From the NCBI GenBank assembly GCA_900315485.1, contig OMZI01000011.1:1-64000 (forward strand): a DNA stretch of 64,000 bases. Reading direction: 5' to 3'. The notes below the pieces were generated by a model. It was not told where the DNA came from. It saw nothing but the letters and a program-made list of their open reading frames with translations, and searched no databases. Shown piece after piece: positions 24,119 to 32,782 of this stretch. The stretch is from an uncultured Eubacteriales bacterium. GTDB taxonomy: Bacteria > Bacillota > Clostridia > Peptostreptococcales > Anaerovoracaceae. Position 1 is the first letter of the stretch, and every line of letters starts with the position of its first letter. Position numbers and translations under genes: made by a program.

Positions 24119-25276
24119 ATGAAGAAAGCAAGCTTTCTGAATAAGAAGACGACAAAACTGTTAGTGCTCATGCTGGCTCTCGCAATGACCATGATGTCAC
24201 TTGCTGCCTGCGGATCTTCGGGAGATTCTGAAGAAGCAGCCAGCCCGGATGTCATCACTGTGACAGACCACGCGGACAATCAGGTGGAAGTGCCTGCCAA
24301 GATCGACAAAATCGCCGTATGCGACATCTTCCCTCTGCCGAGCGTTCTCGCTGTATTCTTTGATTCAGCGGACAAGATAGTCGGCATGCCTGAACCGAGC
24401 ATGACAGCTGCGCAGAACGGGCTGCTCGGGCAGCTCTATCCTGAGATCCTCAACGCTGAGACAGGCTATATCGACGGGACCAACGTCAACATGGAAGAGC
24501 TCGCAGCTCTCGAGCCTGACGTAGTATTCTACAGCGCATCGAGCCCTGAGCTCGGCGACCAGCTGAGGGATGCGGGATTTGCAGCAGTAGCTATTTCAGT
24601 AAACAAGTGGGATTACAACTGCATCGAGACTCTGAACAACTGGATCGACCTTCTGAGCCAGATGTTCCCTGAAAGCGACAAGGCAGAGCTCTGCAGGACC
24701 AAGTCCGAGGAGATGTACAGCCTCGTTCAGGACAGGGTCAAGGATATCCCCGATGAAGAGAAAGCAAACGCATTCTTCCTCTTCCAGTACAGCGACACAA
24801 CACTTCTGACTTCGGGACAGCAGTTCTTCGGCCAGTGGTGGGCTGATGCCATTGGAGCAAAGAATGTTGCACAGGAGCTCAGCACGGACAATTCCGTAGC
24901 TGTAAACATGGAGCAGGTATATTCATGGAATCCTGACCTTATCTTCATGACCAATTTCAACACGTTCTATCCTGATGACCTCTACAACAACACCGTTGAG
25001 GGCTACGACTGGAGCCCGGTCAAGGCCGTACAGGACAAGAACGTATACAAGATGCCTCTCGGAATGTACAGAAGCTACACTCCTGGTGTAGACTGCCCTG
25101 TAACACTCCTGTGGATGGCCAAGACGGCATATCCTGAAAAGTTCGAGGACATCGACGTAATAAGCGAGGCCAAGACTTATTACAAGGATGTATTCGGCAT
25201 CGACCTTACTGACGAGCAGGCACAGTCCATATTTGAGCCTGCACAGAGCGCAGGCGGCGGATTTGCTTATCAGTAA
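24119..25276 (+). CDS. FepB/BtuF-type substrate-binding lipoprotein
   Basis: The protein has 385 residues with a perfect AAGGAGGT site. Signal peptide, lipobox LAAC (Cys 31), then the class III solute-binding fold: VITVTDHADNQVEVPAKIDKIAV at the start, NMEELAALEPDVVF, a long linking helix, and VYSWNPDLIF in the second lobe. This class binds metal chelates, haem or corrinoids. The ligand pocket seems rich in Tyr, Trp and Phe (FFGQWWADAIG, YRSYTPGVDCP). It completes the importer with the products of 18242 and 19255. It ends the cluster, with a terminator at 25342. Confidence 0.88.
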   Translation: MKKASFLNKKTTKLLVLMLALAMTMMSLAACGSSGDSEEAASPDVITVTDHADNQVEVPAKIDKIAVCDIFPLPSVLAVFFDSADKIVGMPEPSMTAAQNGLLGQLYPEILNAETGYIDGTNVNMEELAALEPDVVFYSASSPELGDQLRDAGFAAVAISVNKWDYNCIETLNNWIDLLSQMFPESDKAELCRTKSEEMYSLVQDRVKDIPDEEKANAFFLFQYSDTTLLTSGQQFFGQWWADAIGAKNVAQELSTDNSVAVNMEQVYSWNPDLIFMTNFNTFYPDDLYNNTVEGYDWSPVKAVQDKNVYKMPLGMYRSYTPGVDCPVTLLWMAKTAYPEKFEDIDVISEAKTYYKDVFGIDLTDEQAQSIFEPAQSAGGGFAYQ

Positions 25277-25341
25277 AAAACCGGCCTCTGACGGAGAGGA
25301 CTCTTTCTGCATAATGAGGCAGCGTAACGACAGAACACAGT

Positions 25342-25374
25342 ACACGGTCTGCGGCAGCAGGCCGTGTGCTTTTT
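25342..25374 (+). terminator. Intrinsic terminator of the nitrogenase-like cluster
   Basis: ACACGGTCTGC, loop GGCA, GCAGGCCGTGT (one wobble), then GCTTTTT. Confidence 0.85.
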
Positions 25375-25410
25375 CGTCAGTTTTTTATGCCGGGCCGGGG
25401 AAAAGATGTA

Positions 25411-25439
25411 TATGCAACTTGCAAATGTTTGTGTATAAT
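25411..25439 (+). promoter_or_regulatory. Possible promoter for 25513
   Basis: Perfect -10 TATAAT (25434-25439) with only a weak -35 (TATGCA) at 17 bp, just after the preceding terminator. Confidence 0.4.
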
Positions 25440-25512
25440 CAGTTCAACTGTAAATTGAAAAGCATAGCTGCAGAGAGGGGTATAATTGCAACCGTGAAAG
25501 GAGAATCTCACT

Positions 25513-26445
25513 ATGAGTGAAAAGAGTAGTTTCAACCCTGCAGATGCCAGCATGATAACCAGACATTATCTGGATTCCATACTTATAGAGGAACGCATAA
25601 TCGATGCGAAGAAGGCATCACTTCAGACAGAGATATTCGGAGAGACATTCAGCACACCAATAATGATGCCGGCTTTTTCGTTTCTGAGGACATTCGTCAA
25701 GGAGCGGGAGAATGCCATGGTCGAATATTCCAGAGCGGCTCAGGAGCTGAACATGGTCAACTGGGTCGGCATGATGGAGAATGATGAATTTGCCGATGCT
25801 CTCGCTACAGGCGCAAGGACGGTGAGGATCATCAAGCCGTTCGCTGATACTGACAAAGTGCTGGACCAGATAGCTTTCGCCGAGAAGAACGGAGCTTTTG
25901 CGGTCGGCATGGACATAGACCATGTATTCGGCGATAACGGAGAGTATGACGTGGTAGCCGATTATCCGATGAAGCGTCAGACGAAGGAGGACATACGCAG
26001 CTACGTTGAAGCGTCGGGACTTCCGTTCATCGTAAAAGGAGTACTGAGCGTATCTGACGCTGTCAAATGCGCTGAAGCAGGAGCAAAGGGAATCGTCATA
26101 AGCCATCACCGCGGCAGAATGCCTTTTGCCATCCCGCCTCTTATGGTGCTGCCTGAGATCAGAAAAGCACTCGGCGAAGACTGCGGAATGGAGCTGTTCG
26201 TCGACTGCGGTATCAATACTGGTGCAGACGCGTATAAGGCGCTGGCTCTCGGTGCAAAGGCGGTATCGGTAGGACGCGCAATCATGCCGGGCCTTGCTTC
26301 TGAGGGAACGGAAGGCGTGAAGAAGTACGTCACCGGAATGAATCAGGAGCTTGCAACGATCATGGGATATACGGGCATAGCTTCGACTGAAGATTTCGTA
26401 CCGGACATCCTGTGGATGAACGGCAGAAGACTGACTGCGGAATAA
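25513..26445 (+). CDS. FMN-dependent alpha-hydroxy-acid dehydrogenase family protein
   Basis: The protein has 310 residues, a TIM-barrel of the glycolate oxidase/lactate dehydrogenase family, shortened relative to the usual 350-380. Visible pieces: IFGETFSTPIMMPAF (early FMN-binding strand), FIVKGVLSVSDAVKCAEAGAKGIVISHHRGR with the active-site Lys and His-Arg region, and LFVDCGINTGADAYKALALGAKAVSVGR (phosphate-binding end). It should oxidise a 2-hydroxy acid or act as an FMN reductase. The acceptor is unknown. It has its own promoter, separate from the nitrogenase-like cluster, and is followed by a membrane protein gene. Confidence 0.82.
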   Translation: MSEKSSFNPADASMITRHYLDSILIEERIIDAKKASLQTEIFGETFSTPIMMPAFSFLRTFVKERENAMVEYSRAAQELNMVNWVGMMENDEFADALATGARTVRIIKPFADTDKVLDQIAFAEKNGAFAVGMDIDHVFGDNGEYDVVADYPMKRQTKEDIRSYVEASGLPFIVKGVLSVSDAVKCAEAGAKGIVISHHRGRMPFAIPPLMVLPEIRKALGEDCGMELFVDCGINTGADAYKALALGAKAVSVGRAIMPGLASEGTEGVKKYVTGMNQELATIMGYTGIASTEDFVPDILWMNGRRLTAE

Positions 26446-26500
26446 ATCAGATAAACATCGGCGACAAAGCCGGTATAAGTCAGAGGGGACAGATAAAACA

Positions 26501-27151
26501 GTGAACAAAGACAGTGTATTCAGGAAAAGAGTGATAATGTGCGTGACCGGAGTAGTGCTTTCCGGTGTGGCTGTAAGCTTCTTCAAGTCTGCCATATTCG
26601 GAGTGGACCCGTTTCAGGCTCTAATGAGCGGACTTGACGCGCTTATACCTATTCAGTACGGAACACTTTATGTCATAGTGAACGCGGTGCTTCTCCTGTT
26701 CAGCATCGTCTTCGACAGGAAGAAGATAGGCCTCGGCACACTGATCAACCTGTTTCTTCTCGGATATATCGTCCAGTTCGGAGTGGATATCATCGCTGCC
26801 GCAGCACCCCATCCGGCTCTGTGGCTGAGGATCATCTTCCTGGCCATAGGCGTGTTCATCGCCTGCATTGCTGCTTCGCTGTACTTCACGGCAGACATGG
26901 GCGTATCCACCTATGATGCCATCGCGCTGATCATAACCGGTACCTGGGGCATAGGCAAGTTCAAGTTCGTAAGGATAATGACGGACTTTGCCTGCGTTAT
27001 CCTGGGCGTCGGACTGTTCCTGCTGTCAGGCGCCGACCCGCACGGGCTGTTTGCCGTGGTCGGCATCGGAACAATAATATCCGCCTTCATGATGGGGCCG
27101 ATGATCGATTACTTCAATGTGCATCTGTTCGGACCGATGCTGGAGAAGTAA
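26501..27151 (+). CDS. YczE/YyaS/YitT family membrane protein
   Basis: The protein has 216 residues starting with GTG at 26501 (GAGGGGA site). It has about five or six membrane helices with the family's pattern: GVVLSGVAVSFFKSAIFGVDPFQALMSGL, then TLINLFLLGYIVQFGVDI, and SLYFTADMGVSTYDAIALII. Members are widespread in Bacillota and mostly without defined function; some are linked to transport of small compounds. It is 55 bases after the FMN enzyme and probably in the same transcript, ending at the terminator at 27192. Confidence 0.75.
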   Translation: MNKDSVFRKRVIMCVTGVVLSGVAVSFFKSAIFGVDPFQALMSGLDALIPIQYGTLYVIVNAVLLLFSIVFDRKKIGLGTLINLFLLGYIVQFGVDIIAAAAPHPALWLRIIFLAIGVFIACIAASLYFTADMGVSTYDAIALIITGTWGIGKFKFVRIMTDFACVILGVGLFLLSGADPHGLFAVVGIGTIISAFMMGPMIDYFNVHLFGPMLEK

Positions 27152-27191
27152 TATGGAAAAATGTTAGAAAAAACAAGAAAAATGCGTGCAG

Positions 27192-27235
27192 ATGTCCTGT
27201 GGCTGGTATAGAATATCAGACACAGGATGTTTTTT
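27192..27235 (+). terminator. Intrinsic terminator
   Basis: ATGTCCTGTG / CACAGGATGT with an inner CTGGTA/TATCAG stem, followed by six T. Confidence 0.85.
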
Positions 27236-27264
27236 GTATATTAAAAAACAGAAGGACACGGACT

Positions 27265-28182
27265 ATGAGAAATAAATCTGTCGGATATACTGAATCTGCA
27301 AACTTCAGCTGTCTGGAGGATCTCGAGCAGACATATACAATGAAGACTATTACTCCGGTCACGCTGGCATACTGCGGCAGGGAGAACTGCGCGCCTGAGT
27401 GGACCTTCGGCCCTTATGTCAGGGAGCACTACGTCATACATGTTGTCAAGGCCGGATGCGGCACATACAGTCTCAGAAACAGGGAATTCAGACTTACTGC
27501 AGGGCAGATGTTCCTGATCTACCCGGGTGAAGTCACTCTGTACAAGGCTGATGCAGAAGACCCGTGGTCATACTCCTGGATAGGATTCAGCGGATACAGG
27601 GCTGACGCTATAGTGGAGGAGATGGGCTTTACTAAAGAGAACCCGGTCATAACGCTTGACAGCACACATCCTGTATGCGATTCCATAGACAGAATACTTG
27701 AAGCCAGCGACCTGACTCCGGCCAACGAGCTCAAAAGGATGGCTGCATTCTACGATACTCTTGCAGTCATGATAGAGATGAATCCTCATGAGAAGAAGCG
27801 CAATCTGTCTGACGTCAAATATGTGAATATGGCTGTGGAGTACATCGCTTCAAATTATGACAGGAAGGTCAAGATCTCTGAGATAGCAGACAAGGTCGGA
27901 ATTAACAGGAGCTATCTGTCCAACATATTCAGCCGCGAGATGCACATGTCGCCTCAGGAATTCCTGATCAATTTCAGGCTGGAAAAGGCTGCACAGATGC
28001 TCAGAGAGACAAAAGAATCTATAGGAAGCATCGCGTCATCCGTCGGATATACCGATCCTCTTACGTTCTCGAAAGCCTTCAGAAAGAAGTATAATGACAC
28101 ACCAAGCGGGTACCGCGCATCGTCACCAGAGTTAACGCAGATTAGCGAACGCGGGCAATACCATGGAAATACAAGGCTTTGA
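27265..28182 (+). CDS. AraC family regulator of the alpha-galactoside operon
   Basis: The protein has 305 residues from the ATG at 27265 (GAAGGA site; the frame is open to 27199 but that part lies in the terminator). The N-terminal half is a cupin-type sugar-sensing domain (FGPYVREHYVIHVVKAGCGTY, LTAGQMFLIYPGEVTLY, PWSYSWIGFSG). The C-terminal about 100 residues carry the two AraC helix-turn-helix motifs (KISEIADKVGINRSYLSNIFSR and SIGSIASSVGYTDPLTFSKAFRKKY). It resembles MsmR/RafR activators. It is placed right before the sugar ABC genes and probably activates them by binding a site such as the one at 28197. Confidence 0.9.
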   Translation: MRNKSVGYTESANFSCLEDLEQTYTMKTITPVTLAYCGRENCAPEWTFGPYVREHYVIHVVKAGCGTYSLRNREFRLTAGQMFLIYPGEVTLYKADAEDPWSYSWIGFSGYRADAIVEEMGFTKENPVITLDSTHPVCDSIDRILEASDLTPANELKRMAAFYDTLAVMIEMNPHEKKRNLSDVKYVNMAVEYIASNYDRKVKISEIADKVGINRSYLSNIFSREMHMSPQEFLINFRLEKAAQMLRETKESIGSIASSVGYTDPLTFSKAFRKKYNDTPSGYRASSPELTQISERGQYHGNTRL

Positions 28183-28196
28183 GCGTTTTTTGCTTA

Positions 28197-28225
28197 CGAA
28201 AACCTTTTCGGAACAACTCACATAA
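28197..28225 (+). promoter_or_regulatory. Candidate regulator site upstream of the sugar-binding protein gene
   Basis: A perfect palindrome CGAAAACCTTTTCG (28197-28210) overlaps TTTTCGGAA followed by TCACATAA (28218-28225). TTTTCGGAA and TCACATAA recur in the same order upstream of the ATPase gene at 36033 (35779-35801), so both may be bound by the AraC regulator or by a LacI/CcpA-type repressor. Confidence 0.45.
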
Positions 28226-28323
28226 TCCTATTAAAATCTAACAGTTTTCCATATATTATTTTCTTCTATAAATGTAAAATCTGTGATAGTAAACTCAAGT
28301 AATTGTTACTGAGAGGAGGCAAT

Positions 28324-29637
28324 ATGAAGTTTAAGAAATTTGTTGTAGCTATGCTTTGCGTAGCAATGGTAGGCATGTTCGCTGCATGCGGCGGCGGATC
28401 AAGTGATTCCGGTTCCGGCGATGCCAGCGGCGCTATCACAATCAACATCTGGGATGCTAACCAGCAGGAAGGTATCCAGGAGATCTGCAACGACTGGACA
28501 GCTCAGGGCAACCCTGAAGTCAAGGTCGAAGTAATCGACTGGGACAACTACTGGACACTGCTTGAGGCAGGCGCTTCCGGCGGAGAACTCCCTGATGTAT
28601 TCTGGATGCACTCTGACTATGCTCAGATCTACATGGAGAACGACGTTCTTCTTGACCTGACAGAGTACATCGAAAAGGACGGCATCGATCTCGGACAGTA
28701 TTATCCTGATATCACTGCTATCTACCAGAGCGACGGAAAGACATATGCTCTTCCGAAGGACCACGATACAATCGCTCTCCTGTACAACAAGGCTCTCTTC
28801 GACGAGGCCGGCGTTGACTATCCTACAGATGACTGGACATATGAGGATATGTATGAAGCAGCTAAGACCATCACAGAGAAGACTGCTGATGACACATACG
28901 GCTTCGCCCTCAACACATCCAATGACCAGGACGGATGGTACAACTACGTATATGCTTACGGCGCTAACATCGTAAACACTGAGAAGACTGATACAGCTAT
29001 CGACTCCGCTGAGGGTAAGGCTGCTATGGAAATGGTACGTAAGCTGCTCACAGTAGGAACACCTCAGGCTGTAGTTTCCGAGTCCGGTACAGATTCACTG
29101 TTCCAGTCCGGAAAGGTTGCTATGATCACACAGGGATCCTGGATGATCAACGCATTCTACACAGCTGAGAACCATGATGACTATGCATGGGCACAGATTC
29201 CTTACTGCGACAGAAACGGCGACGGACAGTGCCAGAAGGAAGAAAGACAGACTTGCTACAACGGACTTGGCTGGGCAGCAGCAGCTAATACAAAGAATCC
29301 TGATGCTGCAGCAAGCCTCATCGAGTACCTCTGCTCAAAGGATGCTCAGGTCAAGCAGGCTCAGCTTGGCGTAACAATGGCTGGTATCCCTGGAATCTCC
29401 GACGAGTTCGCTAACGCATTCGAGGGAATGGACGTATCTGCATTCACAAAGGTTGAAGAAGACGGTACACTCTTTGCTCGTCCGGGCACACGTAACTCCG
29501 GCGTATGGAAGAACCCTATGGAACAGGAACAGGGCTTCCTCCCTGCATGGCAGAATCCTTCCGATGCTGCTCTCATGGAGACAGCATGCGACAACGTAGC
29601 TAAGCTGATCCGTGACGCTATTGCTAACGAGAAGTAA
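28324..29637 (+). CDS. Sugar ABC transporter, substrate-binding lipoprotein
   Basis: The protein has 437 residues from the ATG at 28324 (GAGAGGAGG site). Signal peptide with lipobox FAAC (Cys 21) and a Gly/Ser tether. It is a family-1 solute-binding protein (MalE/MsmE type): ITINIWDANQQEGIQEI, LPDVFWMHSDYAQIY, YALPKDHDTIALLYNKALFDEAG, and a late GLGWAAAANTKNPDAAASLIEYL. An Asp-rich loop (CDRNGDGQCQ) resembles a calcium-binding motif. It delivers the sugar to the two permeases downstream. Codon use is strongly biased, typical of a highly expressed gene. Ligand by context: raffinose-type alpha-galactosides. Confidence 0.9.
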   Translation: MKFKKFVVAMLCVAMVGMFAACGGGSSDSGSGDASGAITINIWDANQQEGIQEICNDWTAQGNPEVKVEVIDWDNYWTLLEAGASGGELPDVFWMHSDYAQIYMENDVLLDLTEYIEKDGIDLGQYYPDITAIYQSDGKTYALPKDHDTIALLYNKALFDEAGVDYPTDDWTYEDMYEAAKTITEKTADDTYGFALNTSNDQDGWYNYVYAYGANIVNTEKTDTAIDSAEGKAAMEMVRKLLTVGTPQAVVSESGTDSLFQSGKVAMITQGSWMINAFYTAENHDDYAWAQIPYCDRNGDGQCQKEERQTCYNGLGWAAAANTKNPDAAASLIEYLCSKDAQVKQAQLGVTMAGIPGISDEFANAFEGMDVSAFTKVEEDGTLFARPGTRNSGVWKNPMEQEQGFLPAWQNPSDAALMETACDNVAKLIRDAIANEK

Positions 29638-29698
29638 TACAGCTGATACGAACAGGTTCGCAGCAATAGAGATATTTTATCTCGAATAAAAAGCAAAG

Positions 29699-29722
29699 GC
29701 GGGCCATCAACTGATGGCCCGC
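29699..29722 (+). promoter_or_regulatory. Intra-operon GC hairpin after the binding-protein gene
   Basis: GCGGGCCATC, loop AACT, GATGGCCCGC, then TGTCCTTTATT. It is a strong stem with a poor T tract, so probably a partial terminator or RNA stabiliser that keeps binding-protein mRNA in excess. Confidence 0.65.
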
Positions 29723-29755
29723 TGTCCTTTATTCTTCAGGAATAAGGAGGAAATT

Positions 29756-30649
29756 ATGAAAGAAAAAAGGCCGATGACGGCCAAGCAAAAGAATGAAGCG
29801 ATCTGGGCATATGCCTTTGTCGCTCCGACTATCATAGGCCTGATAGTACTTAACTTCTATCCGGCTATTGACACCGTCTGGCAGTCGTTCTGCAAGACAG
29901 GCGACTTTGGTAAGGGTAACACATTTGTAGGACTTGAGAACTATTCAAAAGCGTTCGCTTCATCCGAAGTACTGCAGTCTATTCTGAATACAATCAAGTA
30001 TGCGATCATTGAGGTTCCGTTCGGAGTCATCATCGCTCTCATACTGGCTGTATTCCTGAACAGAAAATTAAAAGGAACATCATTCTTCCGTACTGTATTC
30101 TTCCTGCCTATGGTCTGCGCACCGGCAGCTGTAGCGATGGTATGGAAATGGCTATATAACCAGCAGTTCGGTCTGTTCAACAATGTGCTCCATGCTAATA
30201 TCGGATGGATCTCAGATCCTAAGATCGCATGGATCTCTGTTGGTATAATCGGGGTATGGTCAATCATCGGTTACAACATGGTACTCTTCATATCCGGTCT
30301 TCAGGAGATTCCGGGAGACTACTATGAGGCTGCTGAGATCGACGGTGCTACAGGCATCCGTCAGTTCTTCGACATCACAGTACCTCTGCTGAGCCCTACT
30401 ACTTTCTTCATCGTGCAGACCCGTATTATCGGAGCTCTGACAATATTCGACCTTATGTTCATGGTTATGGACAGAACGAATCAGGCTCTGAGCAAGGTGC
30501 AGTCCACGGTATATGTATTCTATGAATACTCATTCAACCAGGGCAACAAGGGATATGGCGCAGCTATCGTAATGATACTCGTAGTATTCATCATGATCGT
30601 TACTGTCATAATGCAGCGCGCTGAAAAGCGTTTTGTATTCTATAACTAG
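29756..30649 (+). CDS. Sugar ABC transporter, permease (MsmF/MalF type)
   Basis: The protein has 297 residues from the ATG at 29756 (AAGGAGG site). Six membrane helices; start AKQKNEAIWAYAFVAPTIIGLIVLNFYPA is typical of MalF-like sugar permeases. The EAA loop reads GDYYEAAEIDGATGIRQFFDITVPLLSP and contacts the ATPase. It forms a heterodimer with the next gene's product. The ATPase is probably the MsmK-like protein encoded at 36033, since none lies between. The gene starts after an intra-operon hairpin. Confidence 0.92.
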   Translation: MKEKRPMTAKQKNEAIWAYAFVAPTIIGLIVLNFYPAIDTVWQSFCKTGDFGKGNTFVGLENYSKAFASSEVLQSILNTIKYAIIEVPFGVIIALILAVFLNRKLKGTSFFRTVFFLPMVCAPAAVAMVWKWLYNQQFGLFNNVLHANIGWISDPKIAWISVGIIGVWSIIGYNMVLFISGLQEIPGDYYEAAEIDGATGIRQFFDITVPLLSPTTFFIVQTRIIGALTIFDLMFMVMDRTNQALSKVQSTVYVFYEYSFNQGNKGYGAAIVMILVVFIMIVTVIMQRAEKRFVFYN

Positions 30650-30666
30650 AAAGGAGGGAACGATTC

Positions 30667-31509
30667 ATGGAAAGCGCACGTACAAGAGCTCGCGTAAATA
30701 CGACTATTATTTACATCATCCTGATCATCATGGCATTCATCATGCTGGTTCCCTTCGCTTGGATGATCCTTACGGCACTCAAGACCAACCAGGAAGCTAT
30801 TTCGGTAAGCCCGTTCTATATCTTCCCGCAGCACGGCTGGCACTGGGAGACATTCGGAACAGTATGGAAGAGCTATAACTTCCTCGTTCTGTACAAGAAC
30901 ACTCTGCTGATGATTTTCTTCCGTGTATTGTGTGCTGTACTGACAGCTACTATGGCAGGATATGCGTTCGGACGTCTGAAGTTCCCAGGTAAGAACTTCC
31001 TGTTCTCCCTGATACTCGTTCAGATGATGATCCCGTCAACGATCTTCATCATCCCGCAGTATCTGATGGTTTCAGGACTTGGCTGGCTGAACACAATGGC
31101 AGGACTTGTATTCCCTGGTATCGTAACTGCGTTCGGTACTTACCTGCTCAAGACAGGTTATCAGGGACTTCCTATGGACCTTGAAGAGGCTGCAAGCATC
31201 GACGGCTGCAACATCGGCCAGAGATTCTTAAGAATCATGATGCCGCTGACAAGATCTTCAATGGTATCACTCGGTATCTTCACTGCACTGTTCGCATTCA
31301 AAGACCTGATGTGGCCTATGATCGTCTGCTCAAGCGTACAGACAACTACACTGGCAGCCGGTCTTGCAAAGGCACAGGGACAGTATGGAAGCAACTATCC
31401 GCAGATGATGGGCGCAGCTGTTCTGGCTGTTATCCCGATGATCGTCATCTACGTGATCTTCCAGAAGCAGTTCGTCGAAGGTATCGCTACATCCGGCGGA
31501 AAACTGTAA
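30667..31509 (+). CDS. Sugar ABC transporter, permease (MsmG/MalG type)
   Basis: The protein has 280 residues with an AAAGGAGGG site. Six membrane helices; MalG-type features LVPFAWMILTALKTNQEA near the N terminus and the EAA loop MDLEEAASIDGCNIGQRFLRIMMPL. The C terminus ends KQFVEGIATSGGKL, usual for this group. It pairs with the product of 29756. A terminator follows at 31533, dividing the transporter genes from the metabolic genes. Confidence 0.92.
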   Translation: MESARTRARVNTTIIYIILIIMAFIMLVPFAWMILTALKTNQEAISVSPFYIFPQHGWHWETFGTVWKSYNFLVLYKNTLLMIFFRVLCAVLTATMAGYAFGRLKFPGKNFLFSLILVQMMIPSTIFIIPQYLMVSGLGWLNTMAGLVFPGIVTAFGTYLLKTGYQGLPMDLEEAASIDGCNIGQRFLRIMMPLTRSSMVSLGIFTALFAFKDLMWPMIVCSSVQTTTLAAGLAKAQGQYGSNYPQMMGAAVLAVIPMIVIYVIFQKQFVEGIATSGGKL

Positions 31510-31532
31510 TAAGCAATTATGTATATTGCTGA

Positions 31533-31561
31533 AATGAGCTGCAGCATGCAGCTCATTTTTT
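31533..31561 (+). terminator. Intrinsic terminator
   Basis: AATGAGCTGCA, loop GCA, TGCAGCTCATT, followed by T6. Confidence 0.88.
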
Positions 31562-31586
31562 ATCAGAGAGGCAAAACAGGCAAATA

Positions 31587-32288
31587 ATGGATGACCGTGA
31601 TCTGAAGACCCGTCTCAGGGACTGGGCCAAAACGGAAAAGGAAAAGATCCTCGGGATCAGAGGAACGAAGAAGAAGACGGCATATATCTGGGAGTACTAC
31701 AAGCTCTGGATCATAGGCCTCATTTTCGTACTCTGGTTCGTCCCGTTTGCGATACACCAGTACAGGACCAACGCAGGTGACTACTGGTGCTACATGATGT
31801 TCACCAACACATATGCGGACGCCGGAAACGGGTCTGATCTGTGGAAGGACTACACGGAATATGCCGAATTTGACCTTAAGGAAAAAGACGTTGAGTTCAA
31901 TGCCGAATCATATTTTGATTACCTTAAAGGCGTAACGGGGAACAGCTACTTTGAAGCCTTTGTCGCATTTGCAGACGGCGGCGTACTTGACGGCATCACC
32001 GCAGGTACGGAGTCACTGACCGCTCTCGGAAGGACAGGCAGGCTCAAGGACCTGAACAGCGAGGAGTGTGCAGCGATCAAGGCAAAATACGAAGACCGTT
32101 TTGTCTACTCGGTTCCGATCGACACTGAGTACAGCACAGATCCTGTTCCGGTGGGTATCGATATAAGTGACAGCAAGCTCGTGACGAAGTACGGCGTCTA
32201 TGCAGAGCCGTGTACTCTGGGGATAGGAGCTCTGTCTAAGAACGTGGACTCAGTGGAACTGTTCCTGGACTTTATCTTTGAGAAATAG
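31587..32288 (+). CDS. Membrane-anchored hypothetical protein of the sugar operon
   Basis: The protein has 233 residues. A charged cytoplasmic N terminus (about 35 residues, Lys/Glu/Arg-rich) precedes one membrane segment (LWIIGLIFVLWFVPFAIH, about 39-57). An extracellular domain of about 170 residues follows, with SYFEAFVAFADGGVLDGITAG. That part resembles half of a solute-binding lobe. No catalytic motif is seen. It is found between transporter and alpha-galactosidase genes, so a role in sugar sensing or transporter assistance is possible but not proven. Confidence 0.6.
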   Translation: MDDRDLKTRLRDWAKTEKEKILGIRGTKKKTAYIWEYYKLWIIGLIFVLWFVPFAIHQYRTNAGDYWCYMMFTNTYADAGNGSDLWKDYTEYAEFDLKEKDVEFNAESYFDYLKGVTGNSYFEAFVAFADGGVLDGITAGTESLTALGRTGRLKDLNSEECAAIKAKYEDRFVYSVPIDTEYSTDPVPVGIDISDSKLVTKYGVYAEPCTLGIGALSKNVDSVELFLDFIFEK

Positions 32289-32300
32289 GAGTGTCGGCTA

Positions 32301-32711
32301 ATGCTATACTATCTTACTTTATTCCTGGTATTCTGGGCCCTTATATATACATCGGCCCGGTTCCTGAAATACTTCCGTATCGTCAAGGAATACAAGGACG
32401 AGACAACGGCGACTGTTCTCTCGGTCAAAACGCATGAAAATACCGGGAAGCGAGAAGGGCCGGCTCTGAATGTGGTTCTTGCATACAATATCGATGGCGA
32501 AGAGAGGCATTCGGAGATCATTGTGCCTGCCGAAAGGGCGTCTGAATATAAGGTTGGCAGCAAAGTCGATGTCTGCTATTATGTTGCGGGGAACGGGGCG
32601 ATCCACATTGCATCGGCAGGCGGCGCAACGAAAAAGATCATGTATGGCTACCTTGCCGCGATCGTTATTGAGATCGTTATATATGTGGTCATCTGGAGAA
32701 TTCTGCTATAG
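32301..32711 (+). CDS. DUF3592-like membrane protein
   Basis: The protein has 136 residues. Two membrane helices, at residues 3-24 and about 114-134, enclose a beta-rich domain typical of DUF3592 (TTATVLSVKTHENTG, ALNVVLAYNIDGEERHSEI, YKVGSKVDVCYY). The domain's function is not known. It begins 12 bases after the previous gene and 71 before the alpha-galactosidase, so it is part of the same unit. Confidence 0.65.
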   Translation: MLYYLTLFLVFWALIYTSARFLKYFRIVKEYKDETTATVLSVKTHENTGKREGPALNVVLAYNIDGEERHSEIIVPAERASEYKVGSKVDVCYYVAGNGAIHIASAGGATKKIMYGYLAAIVIEIVIYVVIWRILL

Positions 32712-32782
32712 CAGACAGTCCCGGTTTGTTCTGGAATCAGACATGAGTGGCGATAATCTAACTTAAAAAAGGAGCAGAGAAT

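Noticed and set aside
25618..26595. 325-codon minus-strand frame
   Set aside because: Antisense to the FMN enzyme gene; composition typical of reverse reading.
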